From: Heterostelium multicystogenum
Lineage: Eukaryota > Evosea > Eumycetozoa > Acytosteliales > Acytosteliaceae
Length of the DNA stretch: 64,000 bases
NCBI GenBank assembly: GCA_003667245.1
Contig: RCNN01000105.1
Coordinates: 17,601 to 81,600 of the forward strand
Direction of reading: 5' to 3'
Part shown: positions 24,919-37,569 of the stretch, one piece after another
Layout: each line of letters begins with the position of its first letter
Position numbering within the stretch: the first letter of the stretch is position 1
Translations under genes and position numbers: made by a program
Notes under the pieces: generated by a model
The model's database searches: none
What the model was told of the DNA's origin: nothing
What the model saw: only the letters and a program-made list of their open reading frames with translations

Positions 24919-25158
24919 TATCAAAGACATTATTATATAGGTTTACACATCAAATAAAATAAATTATCTAGTTTTACAAAAAAAAAATGGTGAGATTTTG
25001 CTATTTTGGGAACTCTGATGAACAAATCATAACGAATTTTTTCTAGTGATTTTTCACTGAATAAATTCCAAAAAGATGTAATTACTTTAAACAACCAAAC
25101 AAAGGCTTTGTGCTCGCGTTGTCGTATTAGTTAGTTGTATTTGTAGATATACCCAACA

Positions 25159-26413
25159 ATGCAGTCAACAATTAGAACACTAAAGTTATCTATTGTCACT
25201 AAAAGAGATCGACTCTTACACAGGATGTGGTGGACTGCACCGACAATACCAAACACAACCAACGGCACAACGGTACTGTTCCAATCTACACATCACAGAA
25301 ATCTGGAAGATATAATTACATCCTACTCAAGTTCAACATCGAGCTTTGTTGACAATAGCAATGGCGAGAGTTTGAAAAACACAAATACCAACAACGAGCA
25401 TCCAGATAAATCAACGACCCCCGCATCGAGCAATGTCACACCACCTACTAACAATGGAAGTGGAAATAACAATAATGGCTTTAAGCTGTTTATTATGAAA
25501 ATTTATGGACACATCAGAAAGTTTGCAGATGAATTGAATCAACAGGTGAAGCATGGAGTCATCGAGTACTACACCAACTGGAAGTTCTACAAAGATATAA
25601 TCAGACCCAAGCAGATGATGGGAACACCACTATCACGACAAGAAATTATATCAATGAATAACTTTAGTATGTGATCGATCATATATATATATATATATAT
25701 ATAGCATAATATAGGACCCTAATATTTATCCGTTTAAATTTCAGAAAAGGATTCACTCTACTTTATACCACTGTTTGTTTACCTTTGTGTACCATTCTCT
25801 ACCTTTGGTTTGCCCATCTATATAAAATATCTTTCCGCTATATTGCCATCAACATTTTCAACAAGAGAGATGATTGTATGTTTATAAAGCTCCATCAATT
25901 TATAAATACTCTTGGCTGACAGCTAACAACGACCATTGAATGTAGGTTAAAAGATATCTGAACAGCTTGAAAAAGAGAACCAAATATGCAAATTCATTGT
26001 ATGAAAGATTAAAGGCACGTGACGATATACAGCCAAATCAAAAGATCACACTCTCCAGCTTGAACAGAGGAGATTTAGTATTATTATATAAATGCATTGG
26101 ATTTAGATTTACATTGATTTCAACCGATAGCATCATCGAAAACATCATCCAGTGGGAAAAGGAAATCATACATGACAACAAAGTTATATTAAGAGAAGGA
26201 ATACAAAATCTATCGATAGAAGATCTACAGGATATCGCATATGTTAGAGGCATCCACTTTTCTGGCAAATCATATGACCAATTGCTACAGCAACTTTCAC
26301 AATCTTTGATATTATCACCAGCTGCACCATCACACTCGTCATGCTCTTTGTCTGTCATGAATTCTTTGCTCTCAACTGATCCGAACAAGCAACAACAAAG
26401 TGACGACGACTAG
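25159..26413 (+). CDS. LETM1-domain mitochondrial inner-membrane protein
   Basis: Three exons, 25159-25666, 25745-25875 and 25946-26413, give 368 residues in a clean frame. The N terminus (MQSTIRTLKLSIVTKRDRLL) is basic and amphipathic, like a mitochondrial presequence, then a low-complexity Ser/Thr/Asn linker follows. The LETM1 signature is GTPLSRQEI, then FIPLFVYLCVPF, FGLPIYIKYL and AILPSTFSTREM across the intron 1/2 region. LETM1/Mdm38 proteins act in mitochondrial cation/proton exchange and ribosome binding at the inner membrane. No EF-hand is seen, so it is closer in form to Mdm38/LETMD1. Intron 1 contains a TA microsatellite. Confidence 0.85.
25681..25703. repeat. TA dinucleotide microsatellite in an intron
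   Basis: Eleven AT units inside the first intron of the LETM1-domain gene. Confidence 0.9.
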
Positions 26414-26487
26414 AACACACACAAAGAATTCGAAATCATCAGTGAAGTTATAGTTATAGTTGAATAAATTAATAGTATTTAAATTTA

Positions 26488-29400
26488 TTAGAATATTATT
26501 ATAGCGATGGACATTGATAATATTACAATAGAGTGGAGATTGATTGGTAGTTGACTGGATGATGAGAAACCAGTGGTGCTTGAAGCTTCAGTTGTAGAGG
26601 ATGGAATTGGAGTTGTTGAAGTTGTTGAAGATGGGGTTGGTATCTTCTCAGAGCAATCAAATCCACGATAGCCTTCATCACATTTGCAGATTGCAGAGGT
26701 GTAGTCACATTCACCATGTGACGAACAATCATTCAAACATGGTTTCTCATAGTAAGAAACAGTGTTGTTGTTGAATACACCTTGTCCTCCAAATGAAACA
26801 AAGACTGGAACTGGGTTGGTTGTAGTGTTGGGTTCGATTAATGAAGTAACTTGGCATGTAATGTTGGTTGTGTAAAGTGAGTCAACAACGCAGGCTTCAT
26901 TGTTGATGGTCAACTCATAGTCCTTAAGTAAAAAGTTGTCACCATAGATTGTGAAGAGAGTTGAGATATTCTTGAAGTAGAGCTTTGGATTGATGTTGGT
27001 GATTGTTGGTGCTTGATATCTTGATTCATAGGTGTTTGAAGTGAGTGTATTGGATCCAAGGGTGGATTCTGAATAGACTTCGAATGTTCCGACACCAGAT
27101 TCAAGTTGACAGATAATGGTTGCTGGTATATTTTGATTAGATTCGCTCTCGCAATTGTCAAGTTGGTTTCCTTTAGCATAGAAGGTGTTTGATAGAAAGA
27201 TATGATCCGACAATTGTGATGGAACCACCAGTGACAGGTGGGATTGATACTGATGTAATATGTGGTTGGAAGTTCAAGTCGATTTTGTCTGCTGATTCTT
27301 GGGAATCGACTGTTAGAATGTAGGAGCTGGAGATAATAGATGTTGGAAGTTTAGCGATAATAACAGTGTTGTTGACTGAAATGACATTGATGGATATAGG
27401 AGCACCTTGCAAGAGAATGGAAATAAGAGTGCTAGATATTCCAAAGTTTGATCCTTCAATTGTAATGATGGTGTTGTCGGATGGATTCATGGTAACTTGG
27501 GAAATGGTTGGTTTGTTGTATGTGAATGTGAGTGAGTTGGAGAAAGCATTACGGGGAGCATTGAATACACGCAAAGTCTTATCTGAAACTATACCTTGTG
27601 GAGTGGTGAAGCTGAAGGTGGTATAGTTTGTAATAGTGCAATTCATAACAACATTACCAAAGTGGACTTCGATTTCAGTCTCCTGGCTCGAACCAAAGTA
27701 ATCTCCAGTGACTGTGACTAGCTCACCAGGTGTAGTGTCATACACATTTTTGTCCATCGATATTAAATATGGAATAAGAATGATAGGTGAATCAAATAAT
27801 CCCGTCGATTGGAAATTATAAATTGAGAGTTGGGCATTACCAGATCCAGCTGGAATTTGAACAGTTATGTCTGTTAGAGTCACAGTGGTGGGAACTTCTT
27901 GGCCATCATAATATGCCACAATATATTTTGGTGGTATCATGTTGGTTCCATTAATTCTGATGGTATTGTTGATTTGTACGTAAGAACCATCTAATTGTGT
28001 TGGAAGGAAAGATAACATGGAGGATACAGGAGTTGCAGAAAATGTTTCAAAAGTAGCAGATACACTGCAAAAATCGGAGGGAGTCAAAGATTGGTTTCCG
28101 TCGAGGCTAATGATACAGGTTATTTGTTGATCCGAAATGAAAACCATTGAAGTGCAGTTTGCATTACAAACTGAAATTTCGTAGTTTGGAGTATTAATGA
28201 AATAGGAACCAGTGATAGTAATAGTAGAGTTTCCAATATATGGGAGACCATTGTTAAGGATATTGCTAATAATAGGTTTTGGAACGGAGCAGTCATCTGA
28301 TAACCACGAAGGTAGGCAATTGCAGATACCAGAAATACAATCACCATGACCAGAGCATTGATTTGGACATACATTCAGATAGGTCATGGAATAGAGCTTT
28401 CCCGATGGAGAAATAATGCTAACAACATGTGTATCCATATTGATACCGATTGGATAGGAGTATGAGCTAAGCGATGAAGTATCGACAGCTTCACTTGGGG
28501 AAATCTTTTTGGTGATTGGGTTGAGTCCAGTGCTACCTAGTGTGATAATTGCCAAATTTCCTTGTTTGTCGGCGACAGTCACAAACAGCTGTCGGTAATT
28601 GGCATCAAAATTTATATTCAAACAATGGCTGGCATCTTGAGTAAGATTGTATGTTGTCCACTGGGCATCATCCGATGAATAAGATTCAATATAGGCACCG
28701 TTCTGATCGGTAGTACAAACAAAGAGGTAGCCGTTGAATGTAACGGCAGCTTTGGAAGCAGTATGATTCAGATTAATAGTACGGAGAAGGAATTTAGTTT
28801 GTGAAGAGTATTGGTAGACATTTTGGCCAGATGAAAGGTAGATGATATTTCTTATTTTGTCGTAGACCATAAAGTTAACTTCAGCACTAATTGGAACTGG
28901 TGTTGGTGTTTTGAAATAGTTGGCAGCGGTTACAGGAATATACATCTGACTTTGTGATTTATAATCCCATTGAATAAACAATAAGTCCATAAAGCTTTGA
29001 GAGGTGTTAAAGTAAGTGTACACTGAAGTATATACGTTGTTGAATATGGTCCATCTCAAAATATTGTTTTGTTTGTTGAATGATTCTTGGAAGGTTGCGG
29101 GAGAAGACATACTTCCTTGAGTCGTAACTCTTTGGGTTAAACTAATACTAGTTTTAGAAGCCATAGTATAGGTCGCATCGGAGCCATAAAACACTGCACA
29201 TGACTGGTTGTTGTCAGGAAAATTGGTAGTATAAAGAGAGCTTACAATGGGTGTATTGCTCAATGGATTGGGGTTATCTCCACTTCTGAAAATAATTCCG
29301 GAGCTAGTGTTGGTCATAACAATAAAATTTCTCTGGGGCGAGAAAAGGTCCGAAGAAAACTCAGCCTTATTGATATTAGTGATAGGTACACTATTTATTT

Positions 29401-29515
29401 CGAACAAAGGCTTGGTGTAGAGATCTCCGAAAACTTGTCCAGAAGCAAATCCATTATTGGATAAATATAGGATACCAATAACAATAGTTAATAATAAATA
29501 TTTATAATTGTACAT
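26488..29515 (-). CDS. IPT/TIG-EGF surface protein A (GPI-type)
   Basis: A single-exon gene of about 1008 residues. Signal peptide (MYNYKYLLLTIVIGILYLSN), then a beta-rich, propeller-like region (residues about 30-380), an EGF-like module (about 383-409, CPNQCSGHGDCISGICNC), five to six IPT/TIG immunoglobulin-like repeats (for example ITITGSYF, ITIEGSNFG, FTIYGDNF), a second EGF (CLNDCSSHGECDY...CKC), a Ser/Thr linker and a hydrophobic tail ending at the stop. No cytoplasmic tail is present, so GPI anchoring is likely. One extra T near 27190 breaks the frame; without it the length is a whole number of codons. Dictyostelid IPT/TIG proteins include the TgrB1/TgrC1 allorecognition and adhesion pair; whether this protein does that job is unknown. 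Confidence 0.85.
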
Positions 29516-30064
29516 ATCTATTTAATCTATCAATGACAATAATAATAATAGTATTAAATTATGATAATAATATATTTATGAAAGGTTGTTTCTTTTATTG
29601 TCAAAAAACGACATTTACAACCTATCAAATTCATAAAAATGGGTATGTACGGAACGTTTTGGGTGTGAATTTTTTTGGGTCCAACCATCACCCTTTGAAA
29701 GCAAAAGACAAAGATGGGAGTAAAATCGTTCATTTTATTTTTGTTTTTTCATCGAAGTGCTTTCTAAAACAAATTATATCTAAAAAATTCGATTGATCCA
29801 GATCGTAATCTTTCTAGATTAACATCTAGTTATCTTTTTCAAGGAATAGGGTGAGTAAAATTAGTTCCACTTGAATTATAACAACTTTTTATCTCAAGAT
29901 AATTATAAAGTCTTTTTTGTCAATTATGTAATTCATTATCATAATCTTCTCAACAATTAATGATGGGCATTTTTTTTTTGGAGCTTCATCATCCACCCAT
30001 TACACTTTGTTGTTGTTTTTGATGATGCATTGTTGGGCAATGCCAAAATAACATAGAAAGTTTA
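29516..30064. other. Spacer between the tandem surface genes
   Basis: About 550 bp holding the promoter of gene A and the 3' end of gene B. AT-rich with T runs. The 87-codon open frame here has no protein-like features. Confidence 0.6.
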
Positions 30065-33047
30065 TTAAAGTAAAAAGTTTGCTGCAAAAATTATTGATGT
30101 TGCCAAAATAATGATGGGAAGAGTGTTTGCTGCTAAGCGTGAGGATGATGATAGATCAGTGGAGCCTGTTGATGTTGAGTTTGGTGTCTTTTCTGAACAA
30201 TCTGCACCTTCATAGCCTTCATTGCATTTACAGGTCATGGTTGAGTAAATACATTGACCTTTCAATGAACAATTATTCAAACATGGTTTCTCATAGTATG
30301 AGAGTGTGTCATTTTTGAACACATCTTGTCCTCCAACTGAAACAAATACTGGAACTGGATTGGTTGTTGAATTGGGTTCAATTAGCGATCGTATGGTACA
30401 GGTTATATTGCGAGTGTTGGTCTTGCTAATATCGCAAGTTTCATTGTTGATTTTTACAACCAAATCGATGTCAATAAAGTTGTCACCATGGATGGTAATT
30501 TGTTGAGTGATATTCTTGAAATATACTTTTGGATTGATGTCGGTGATTGTCGGCGCTTGATATTTGGAGTTTACACGGTTCGAAACTGGTTTGGGGTAAA
30601 TGGGCTTAGTTTCGACTCTGAGTATATTTGGAACACTCCTGCTCCTTCTGGTGCAATACAAATCATGGTTGCCGGATAATTTTCTTCAGTCTCACCTTCA
30701 CAGCTGAGGGAGGTTTCATTCATGTAGATGATGGTTGATTGAAGGTAGTTTCCAATGATTGTGATCAATCCTTCTGAGACTCGTGGGCTTGAAGCTGAAG
30801 TAATAGTTGGTTGAAGATTTAAATAGAGTGGAGTCAAGGATTCCTGAGAATCTACAAACAAATTATAAATTCCCAGTGGCAATGGTTGTTGGAACTTGAG
30901 CAATGATGGTTGTGTGATTTACTGAAACATAGTTAAGGTTGACTGAGTGTCCACCATGTTTAACTTCGATAAATGTGCTTGAATTACCGAAATTGGTTCC
31001 CTCGATAGTGATAGTGTTTGTTGAGGTACTGTCTTGTGTGACAAAAAATGTATCAGGCCTTTTGTATTGGAAAGGAAGTGCGTTACTGTATGCTCCTATC
31101 AAATCATTGAATGTTCGAATAGTCTTATCTGTAACAATTCCCTCCAGGTGTTGTAACTGTAATCTGGTTCATACTAAGAACTGGTGACATTAGAATGTAG
31201 GAACCAAAGTATACCTTTTGCTGTGTCTCCTGATTAGATTTAAAAAAGTCTCCATTTACATTGAATGTTGTTGATGTGGTGTCAAAAGTACTGGTACTAA
31301 GGGATATTAAATATGGAACGAGTATAATAGTGCTATTAAAATTAAACTCATTGTTCATTGAATTTCTTATTTGTAAAACTGAACTTAATGATCCAGGAGG
31401 TATTCTAAAATACAAAGCAGATGCATCGGTACTGAAATCTTGTGTATATCCCTGGTCCCAGGTAACTATGTAGTAATTTTTTGTGAACATATTGGTACCT
31501 TCAATTTTTTAAAGTGTTATTAATTTGTGAATAGGATTGGGATAGTTGAGTTTCTCCGAATTTGATGGTATATGCTTCATTGGATTTAAGAGTGCTGTTG
31601 AATATTACTTGGAGAGGGCATTTAGCAGTTGGATGGAATGGTTGGGTTCCGTCCAGAGTTAGAGTACAGGTAATATTGGTGGAGGAAACAAATACCATTG
31701 ATGTGCAGTTGACAAGGCAAATAAGAATTTGATAGTCTGGTGTATTAATGAAGTTTTCTCCGTATATAATTACTGTGGATGTTCCAATGTAAGGAACAGT
31801 GGGTGTAGAGGAAGAGATAACAGGTGCTTTAAAAGAGCAGTCTGCCGCACCCCATCCACTACTACAAACACACACTCCATTAAGGCAAGAACCATGGTTT
31901 GAACATTCATTGGGACATAGATTTTTATATTTCAAGGATAAATCTTGCCTGTTGGAGAGACTACGCTTACTATCTGTTGGTATGTACTCAAACCTACAGA
32001 GTAGGGAATAGGAATTTAGGGATGAAGGAAGAATTACTTCGTTTGGAGAGATTATTTTGGTTGTTGGATTTACTCCGGTAATTGATATGGTGGCCAGTCC
32101 TAGACCTTGGCTGTTGGCATATGAAATGAATAATTGACTCATCCAAAATCAATATTGATATTTAGACAATAGCTAATATCAGATGAAATTTTGAATACTT
32201 CGTGGACATTGGTATCAAGGTGAATCTTTCGAGATATCCACCATTTTGGTCAGTTGTACAAATCAAAAGGAGAGTACCAAACGAAAGTCCATTCATAGAT
32301 GCCTTGTGGGTAGGTGAAAGGGTATTAATGAGTGATTGGTTTTCAATTGAGTATTGATAGATTGATCCCTGGTAAGAGATAAATAAGCAATATCTTTCTT
32401 GGTTGTAAACCATAAAGTCTACCTCTGCAGTAATTGGAACTGGAGTTTGGATGGAGAATCCTTCTGATGAAGTATAAAGGTTATTGGATCCTTGGGTCCA
32501 AGGTGTTATCAGCAAAGTCATATTGTTGTCATTGGAATTAAAATAAGTGTAAGCAGTGCTGTAGGCATTGAAATTCTTTGATACCCATCTGAGAATTGCG
32601 TTTTTCTTGTTGAGAGCAGGTGCAAAAGCTGAAATTGGTTGGAATAAAGGAGTCAAATGTGAAAGACTGTGCCATGCTTATTTTTAAGTTCGAGGTCTGA
32701 GTCGTTGAGGTAGCAGGGCCAGTGAATAAAGCAATGGATTGGTTACCATAAAAGTCATTCTGTCGGGTGCAGGAGCTACTGACAAAAGTGTCATTACTGA
32801 GGGGAGCATGGTTGTCAGAGGATAGGAAAATGGTAGACCTTGCATCACCTGAGAGAACCAAAAGAGAATTTTGATTTCCTAAGGTTCCTATTGAATACTC
32901 AGCCTTCGCAACTCCATTGATAGGAACGCCACCAAATTCGCCCAAAACCTTAGTGTAGACAGTGTTACCAAGGATCTGGGCTTGGACTACTCCACTGAAG
33001 AGGAGTGCTATATTTACAATACAAAATAATAAAAATAAATAATTCAT
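30065..33047 (-). CDS. IPT/TIG-EGF surface protein B (GPI-type; many frame breaks)
   Basis: Tandem paralogue of gene A with the same order of parts: signal peptide (MNYLFLLFCIVNIALLFSGV), propeller-like region, EGF (CPNECSNHGSCLNGVCVC), IPT/TIG repeats, a second EGF (CLNNCSLKGQCIYSTMTCKC) and a hydrophobic C-terminal tail. The reading frame changes about nine times (near 32665, 32210, 32165, 32010, 31935, 31507, 31143, 30873 and 30590). Alignment to A shows that each is one base lost or gained, usually in a short homopolymer, and the net result is 993 codons, close to A. No early stop remains once these are allowed for. It may be intact but badly read, or a young pseudogene. Confidence 0.75.
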
Positions 33048-33411
33048 AGAACTAATATTTGTTTACTTTTTTTGAAAAGGTTTTGACAATAGTTTTTGAG
33101 TTTGGTCAACTTTGGGTGAGGACCAACTTGCCAATTAATAATAAGAAAGTCTTTATAATCTTTTTTTTTTTCGAACAGTAAGATTCCGACCACCATCACT
33201 CCACCCAAAAATAAATTTCTTCCTTGAATTTTTTTATTGGGGCTCAAATTTTAATTCCCAAATTTAGATCATTTATATGATGTTTTGATGATGTTCATTT
33301 TCAATCAAATCAATCATATCTAATCTATCGAAGTTTTAGAACTTTAAGCTTAAACCAATTATCATCGTATCTAAATAAACATTTCAAAGTAAAATGAGAT
33401 AGAATCATACC
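33048..33411. other. Divergent intergenic region
   Basis: About 360 bp between the start of surface gene B (minus) and the OXLD1-like gene (plus). No gene seen. Confidence 0.6.
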
Positions 33412-33939
33412 ATGATCAGTTCGATTACAATAATTAAATCAATAGACAGACTATTGATGCAAAGCTACTACCATCAAATAGTAACTTTAAACAGATATAA
33501 CTTAAATTTATATCACAACAGTAGTAAAAGTAAAACAACAAATTTTAGTAATCACAATGTATATAGTTGTAGTATAAATAATAGATATTACAGTAGTAGT
33601 AATAGTAATGGTGTCAAGGATGAAAAGGAGGAAAGTCTACCAATTCAGCCAGAGATGCCAACTAATTGTTGCGGAAATGGATGTGCACATTGTGTTTGGG
33701 ATAGCTACTTTGACGAATTGGAGAAATACAACTTAAAGATGAGAGAGATTAATCCAAATCTTCCTGAAGAACCATTGTTGACATCGAATGAAAACGAAGA
33801 TCCAATGCAATTCTTTATGAAAATGGAGAGATTCTTTGCACTTCAAAAGAAAAAGCAAGACCAACAACAACAACTAAAGAAACAACAAAATGAAGAGCAA
33901 CTTAGCAAAGATATCGGATCCTCAATTGCAAGTCACTGA
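33412..33939 (+). CDS. OXLD1-like protein (oxidoreductase-like domain)
   Basis: A single exon of 175 residues. The N terminus is basic with many Ser/Asn/Tyr and few acidic residues, consistent with mitochondrial targeting. The diagnostic element is PTNCCGNGCAHCVWDSYFDE, the cysteine-rich signature of the Oxidored-like family (human OXLD1). A Gln/Lys-rich coiled tail follows. The family's biochemical role is not established; metal or cofactor binding by the cysteines is inferred. Confidence 0.82.
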   Translation: MISSITIIKSIDRLLMQSYYHQIVTLNRYNLNLYHNSSKSKTTNFSNHNVYSCSINNRYYSSSNSNGVKDEKEESLPIQPEMPTNCCGNGCAHCVWDSYFDELEKYNLKMREINPNLPEEPLLTSNENEDPMQFFMKMERFFALQKKKQDQQQQLKKQQNEEQLSKDIGSSIASH

Positions 33940-35280
33940 CATCGAAGCCTATCATTGAACCATATGGTACAACTTCCGTCGATTAACTTGAAGCTAGATC
34001 AACATGTGGTTTTCTCAGAAGCACTAAATAGATCTGATGAATGAATAGAGGGTCATAATGCTGCATAATCATTTGTTTCATTATGTGTTGGCATATGATA
34101 ACACAATCTATCATGTACTATAACAACATAAATGCAGACCCCTAAACTTTCATTTAGATTATAGTTTAGATGCAATCAGTTCATTTCAGAGTAGTTAGAA
34201 GAAAATCATACACTCCTCACTTGCTCATTAGATCTACCTAACTACAGTGATCAAGCTAGTAGCATAATAAAAATCACATACATACATATTAACATATCTC
34301 ACCCACCCACTTGTTAACCATTCATATGACATTTACAAGTAAACAATCATAAATCAACAGTAATACAGTGATTTTCACTCAGAGTTGTTTGATCAATCAA
34401 TGTATGTTTTTGGTGTGGTGTGGTGAGGGTTGTTAAGAATACAATGAAATAACATATTGTATTGTGATTTCATTTATAATATAAATAATATGGTATGGTA
34501 TGGTCACAACCATTGTTACAGTTGCTTGCTCTTTAAGAAATGTTATCATCATCAGCATATTATCACCATATGTTTTTGGGTTACCGACCCTGTTAGATTG
34601 TTGGATCGTACTCAAGTAGCTAGCGCCCACCTCCTGAAATACTCATAATATGTAAATTTATAATTAATTATATGTAAGTGTTTATTTATGATAATTTAAA
34701 AATGGCATATGCAATCAATCCTATCATAAAGAATATTAATTAGTATTAATATTAATATTATTGCTAGAGATAAACAGTCTTATGCTATGGTACTACACTG
34801 TGAGATAATGGATGTCGATATAGATCCAACCATATTTATTTTAGTATTTGTTAAACAAATACAATCAGAATTGATTGTTCACATCATGCAAGTGATCATT
34901 TATTATTAAATACAATACAATGAATGAATGAATATGACTGAAAAATCATCTGCTATCTTGAGCAATGGTGATGAATATCAATGGGACAGTATGACCATAT
35001 GATTTACACCTAAATATTAATATAAATATTAATATTAAAAACAATTAAATGTAAATAATAATTATAATTGTATTTCTTCATGAAGTTGATGTTGTTCACT
35101 CTTTAATTAATTATAAATATATAATATTTATATATATATCTATTCCTATTCCATTCCAAGTAAATCATTGTTATTATTTTAACTTTAGGTTAAGGTTTTC
35201 AGATCCTTGTAAATATTATAATATCTATTCATTGGTATATTAGTTCATTTATAAGTTATCCAACTGGCATAGAAACAAAA
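33940..35280. other. Intergenic, AT-rich, no gene seen
   Basis: About 1.34 kb before the glycine-rich secreted protein. It contains AATATTAATATTAAT-type runs (about 34735-34760 and 35015-35040) and a GGTGTGGTGTGGTG patch near 34411. The small open frames on both strands at 34433-34648 look random. Confidence 0.6.
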
Positions 35281-36649
35281 ATGCAAAGAAAACAACTATC
35301 ATTTTTCATGATAGTTTTAATACTTGGAAGCTTAATACCTTCCAACTTGGTAAATATTGGTCAATCCAATCAATACATTATTATATCATAAAACATTATA
35401 AGGCTAATAATGGTAACTTATCAAATCATAGGCAAATGAAAATGATGAAATTTCACAAAAGATACAAAACTTTCACTTCCTACAATATTTACAAGATGCC
35501 GTGAGAATGGACGCCATCAAAAATTTGATCGAACAAATCTATCCTTCCTATGCCGAGGAGGAGAAATTTTTAAGAGAAGCCACTGAACAGTCTAAAAGAG
35601 TAACCGAAATAGAATCGCCAGGAGAGCAAGGTGAGAAAGTTGTTTTGGAGGCAATGAATATTCTTCAAGAGATGGCAACTAGATTGAACAAGGCATCACC
35701 ACCACCACAAACTGGCTCAAGCAAGAGAGCCGAGTTTATTGGTGGTTTCATTGGTGGTCTTTTCTCAGGAAGCAGTAACCCAACCTCCGGATTCCAAACT
35801 GGTAACCCAACTCCAGGTCAAGAGGCTATTGGTGCAACCTATGGTGCACTTCAAGGTGTTTTGGGTGCCAACTTGGGTGACACCACTGGTGCTCAAGCAA
35901 CTCAAATGCAAACTGTCAATGGTATCCAATTGACTGTTCCAATCACCGCCAATCCCAATGTCATCTTGACATCGCCAGTCTCCACTATCAGTGTTGTACC
36001 ACCTCCAACAAGTGGTTTCACCATTATCACAGTCAAACCAACTGGAACCCAAAACGATGGTCTTCTAGGTCAAACCATTGTATCAGCTCAAGGAACTTTT
36101 GTAGCCTCTGTTGCTGGTGTATTGGGAGGTCGTACTGGTGCTTCATCACTCGCCAAATCAGTCGGTAATGTACTTGGAGTGTCTTTAGGTCAAGTCATTG
36201 CTGGTGGTAACACCGGTTCACTTGGTAACACCGGTGTTACCAATGAAAATACCGTTGCAATTTCAATTGCTGGTCTCCTTGCTGGTTCCAAGACTGGTTC
36301 ATCATCATCTGCCGGTTCTCTTGGTGAAGTCATTGGAAACAATGCAGTACAATCAGTAGGACATGTAATTTCTGGTCCAACTGGAACCCTTGCCCGTACC
36401 GTCGGTGGTCTATTCTCCAGTTTGGCCCACACCATTGTCGGTCAAGGTGGATCGATTGCAAGAGTTCTTGCCGGAAACTTCCAAGTCATTGCTGGTCCAC
36501 CAGCCCCACATACCGCTCCAGTTGCCATCGTCACCGGTGTCCAACGTCAAGTTGGATACGGTTTCGAACCACAACAGAATGCACTCGACATCCATCTTGT
36601 CCAAGCCTACAACCAACCAAATGTAGTAGTCGCCAACTATGATGAGTAA
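35281..36649 (+). CDS. Glycine-rich secreted protein of unknown family
   Basis: Exon 1 (35281-35349) encodes a signal peptide (MQRKQLSFFMIVLILGSLIP). An 82-bp intron follows and exon 2 (35432-36649) completes 428 residues without frame repair. After a helical, charged segment (about residues 24-115) the protein becomes a long Gly/Ala/Val/Ser/Thr-rich region with recurring GG-(I/L)-(I/L/F) and SLGxVI-like motifs, e.g. FIGGFIGGLF, VAGVLGGRTG, SIAGLLAGS and TVGGLFSSL. These could be loose tandem repeats. C-ended codons in the repeat part suggest good expression. No transmembrane tail or GPI signal ends it. I do not recognise the family; an extracellular matrix, slime or spore-coat role would be a guess. 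Confidence 0.8.
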
Positions 36650-36936
36650 ACAACAAACTTTAAATACCATTGTTTTTTAGTTCTTTCCACCTAAAAAATA
36701 ATTAACCAAACTCCAATAAACAAAATCTATAATTATTTTTATTTTGCTAAAGATCCTCTTTATTAGATATATTTAGAGATATCTAAATATCTTCTAGACT
36801 TTTCTTACTGCTATTACATTACTCCACCTGTTGGTATCATGTTAGTTAGTGATAATGATTCGTTAACTAAATTGATTAAATGAATTATAAGTTTATTCAA
36901 ATACAATTAGATAGCTAGCTAGATTTCTAGTTAGTT

Positions 36937-37389
36937 TCAATTCTTTTGTTTTTTATTTACAGCTACTCTTTCTTCCATCATCGATTTATATTCATCAGGC
37001 AATTCAAATGGTATTATCTCTTCATCATTAATAATATGATCATCCTAATTGATTTTATTTATAGTTTGGTTGTTTTGTTGGTTTAGTTTGTTAGTTTAGT
37101 TGGTAGGACTTTCAATATCTATTGACATACCAATAGCTCAAGATTATAAAACTCTTCAATCTCTTTAATTATGATTTCAGGAGTGAATACTCTATCTGGA
37201 AGCTGTTGTTTTTAAAAGTACATTTGTGTTGATCAATGAGAAATACTTATTGACACCAAGTGGCAAACATTGACCAATTGTATCTAATAGCATTATTCTC
37301 GACTTGAGATCCCAAGTGGGCGGTGGTGTCGCTTGTTGAGATGCATTTGATGACACCACATCTTCACAACTTTCTGATGTTTCGCTCAT
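36937..37389 (-). CDS. EAF7 / MRGBP subunit of NuA4-type complex
   Basis: Exon 1 is 37389-37131, an 86-bp intron follows, and exon 2 is 37044-36937; the total is about 121 residues. The conserved CT20/EAF7 block is WDLKSRIMLLDTIGQCLPLG then VNKYFSLINT, LPDRVFTPEIIIKEI and a short C-terminal part with EEIIPFELPDEY. EAF7 (MRGBP in humans) binds the MRG15/EAF3 subunit of the NuA4 histone acetyltransferase complex. One extra A in a run near 37212 breaks the frame. The gene is shorter than fungal EAF7 but close to the core of MRGBP. It diverges from SF3B6 with only 180 bp between start codons. Confidence 0.82.
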
Positions 37390-37569
37390 CTAGATGAACA
37401 TGACATGTTGATAAAGCTTCAACAACCAAATATTCAACAATGAACAATTAAAATTCAAAAATTTCATCAAACACCTTATTTTTACAAACTTATGCATTCA
37501 ACTTCTTAACTAGTTGGTTAAGTTTAATTATATAACTTTTATTCATATTTAATACAGATATATTATATA

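Noticed and set aside
29533..29796. An 87-codon open frame between the two surface genes
   Set aside because: No homologous features, AT-driven composition, and it lies in the promoter region of gene A.
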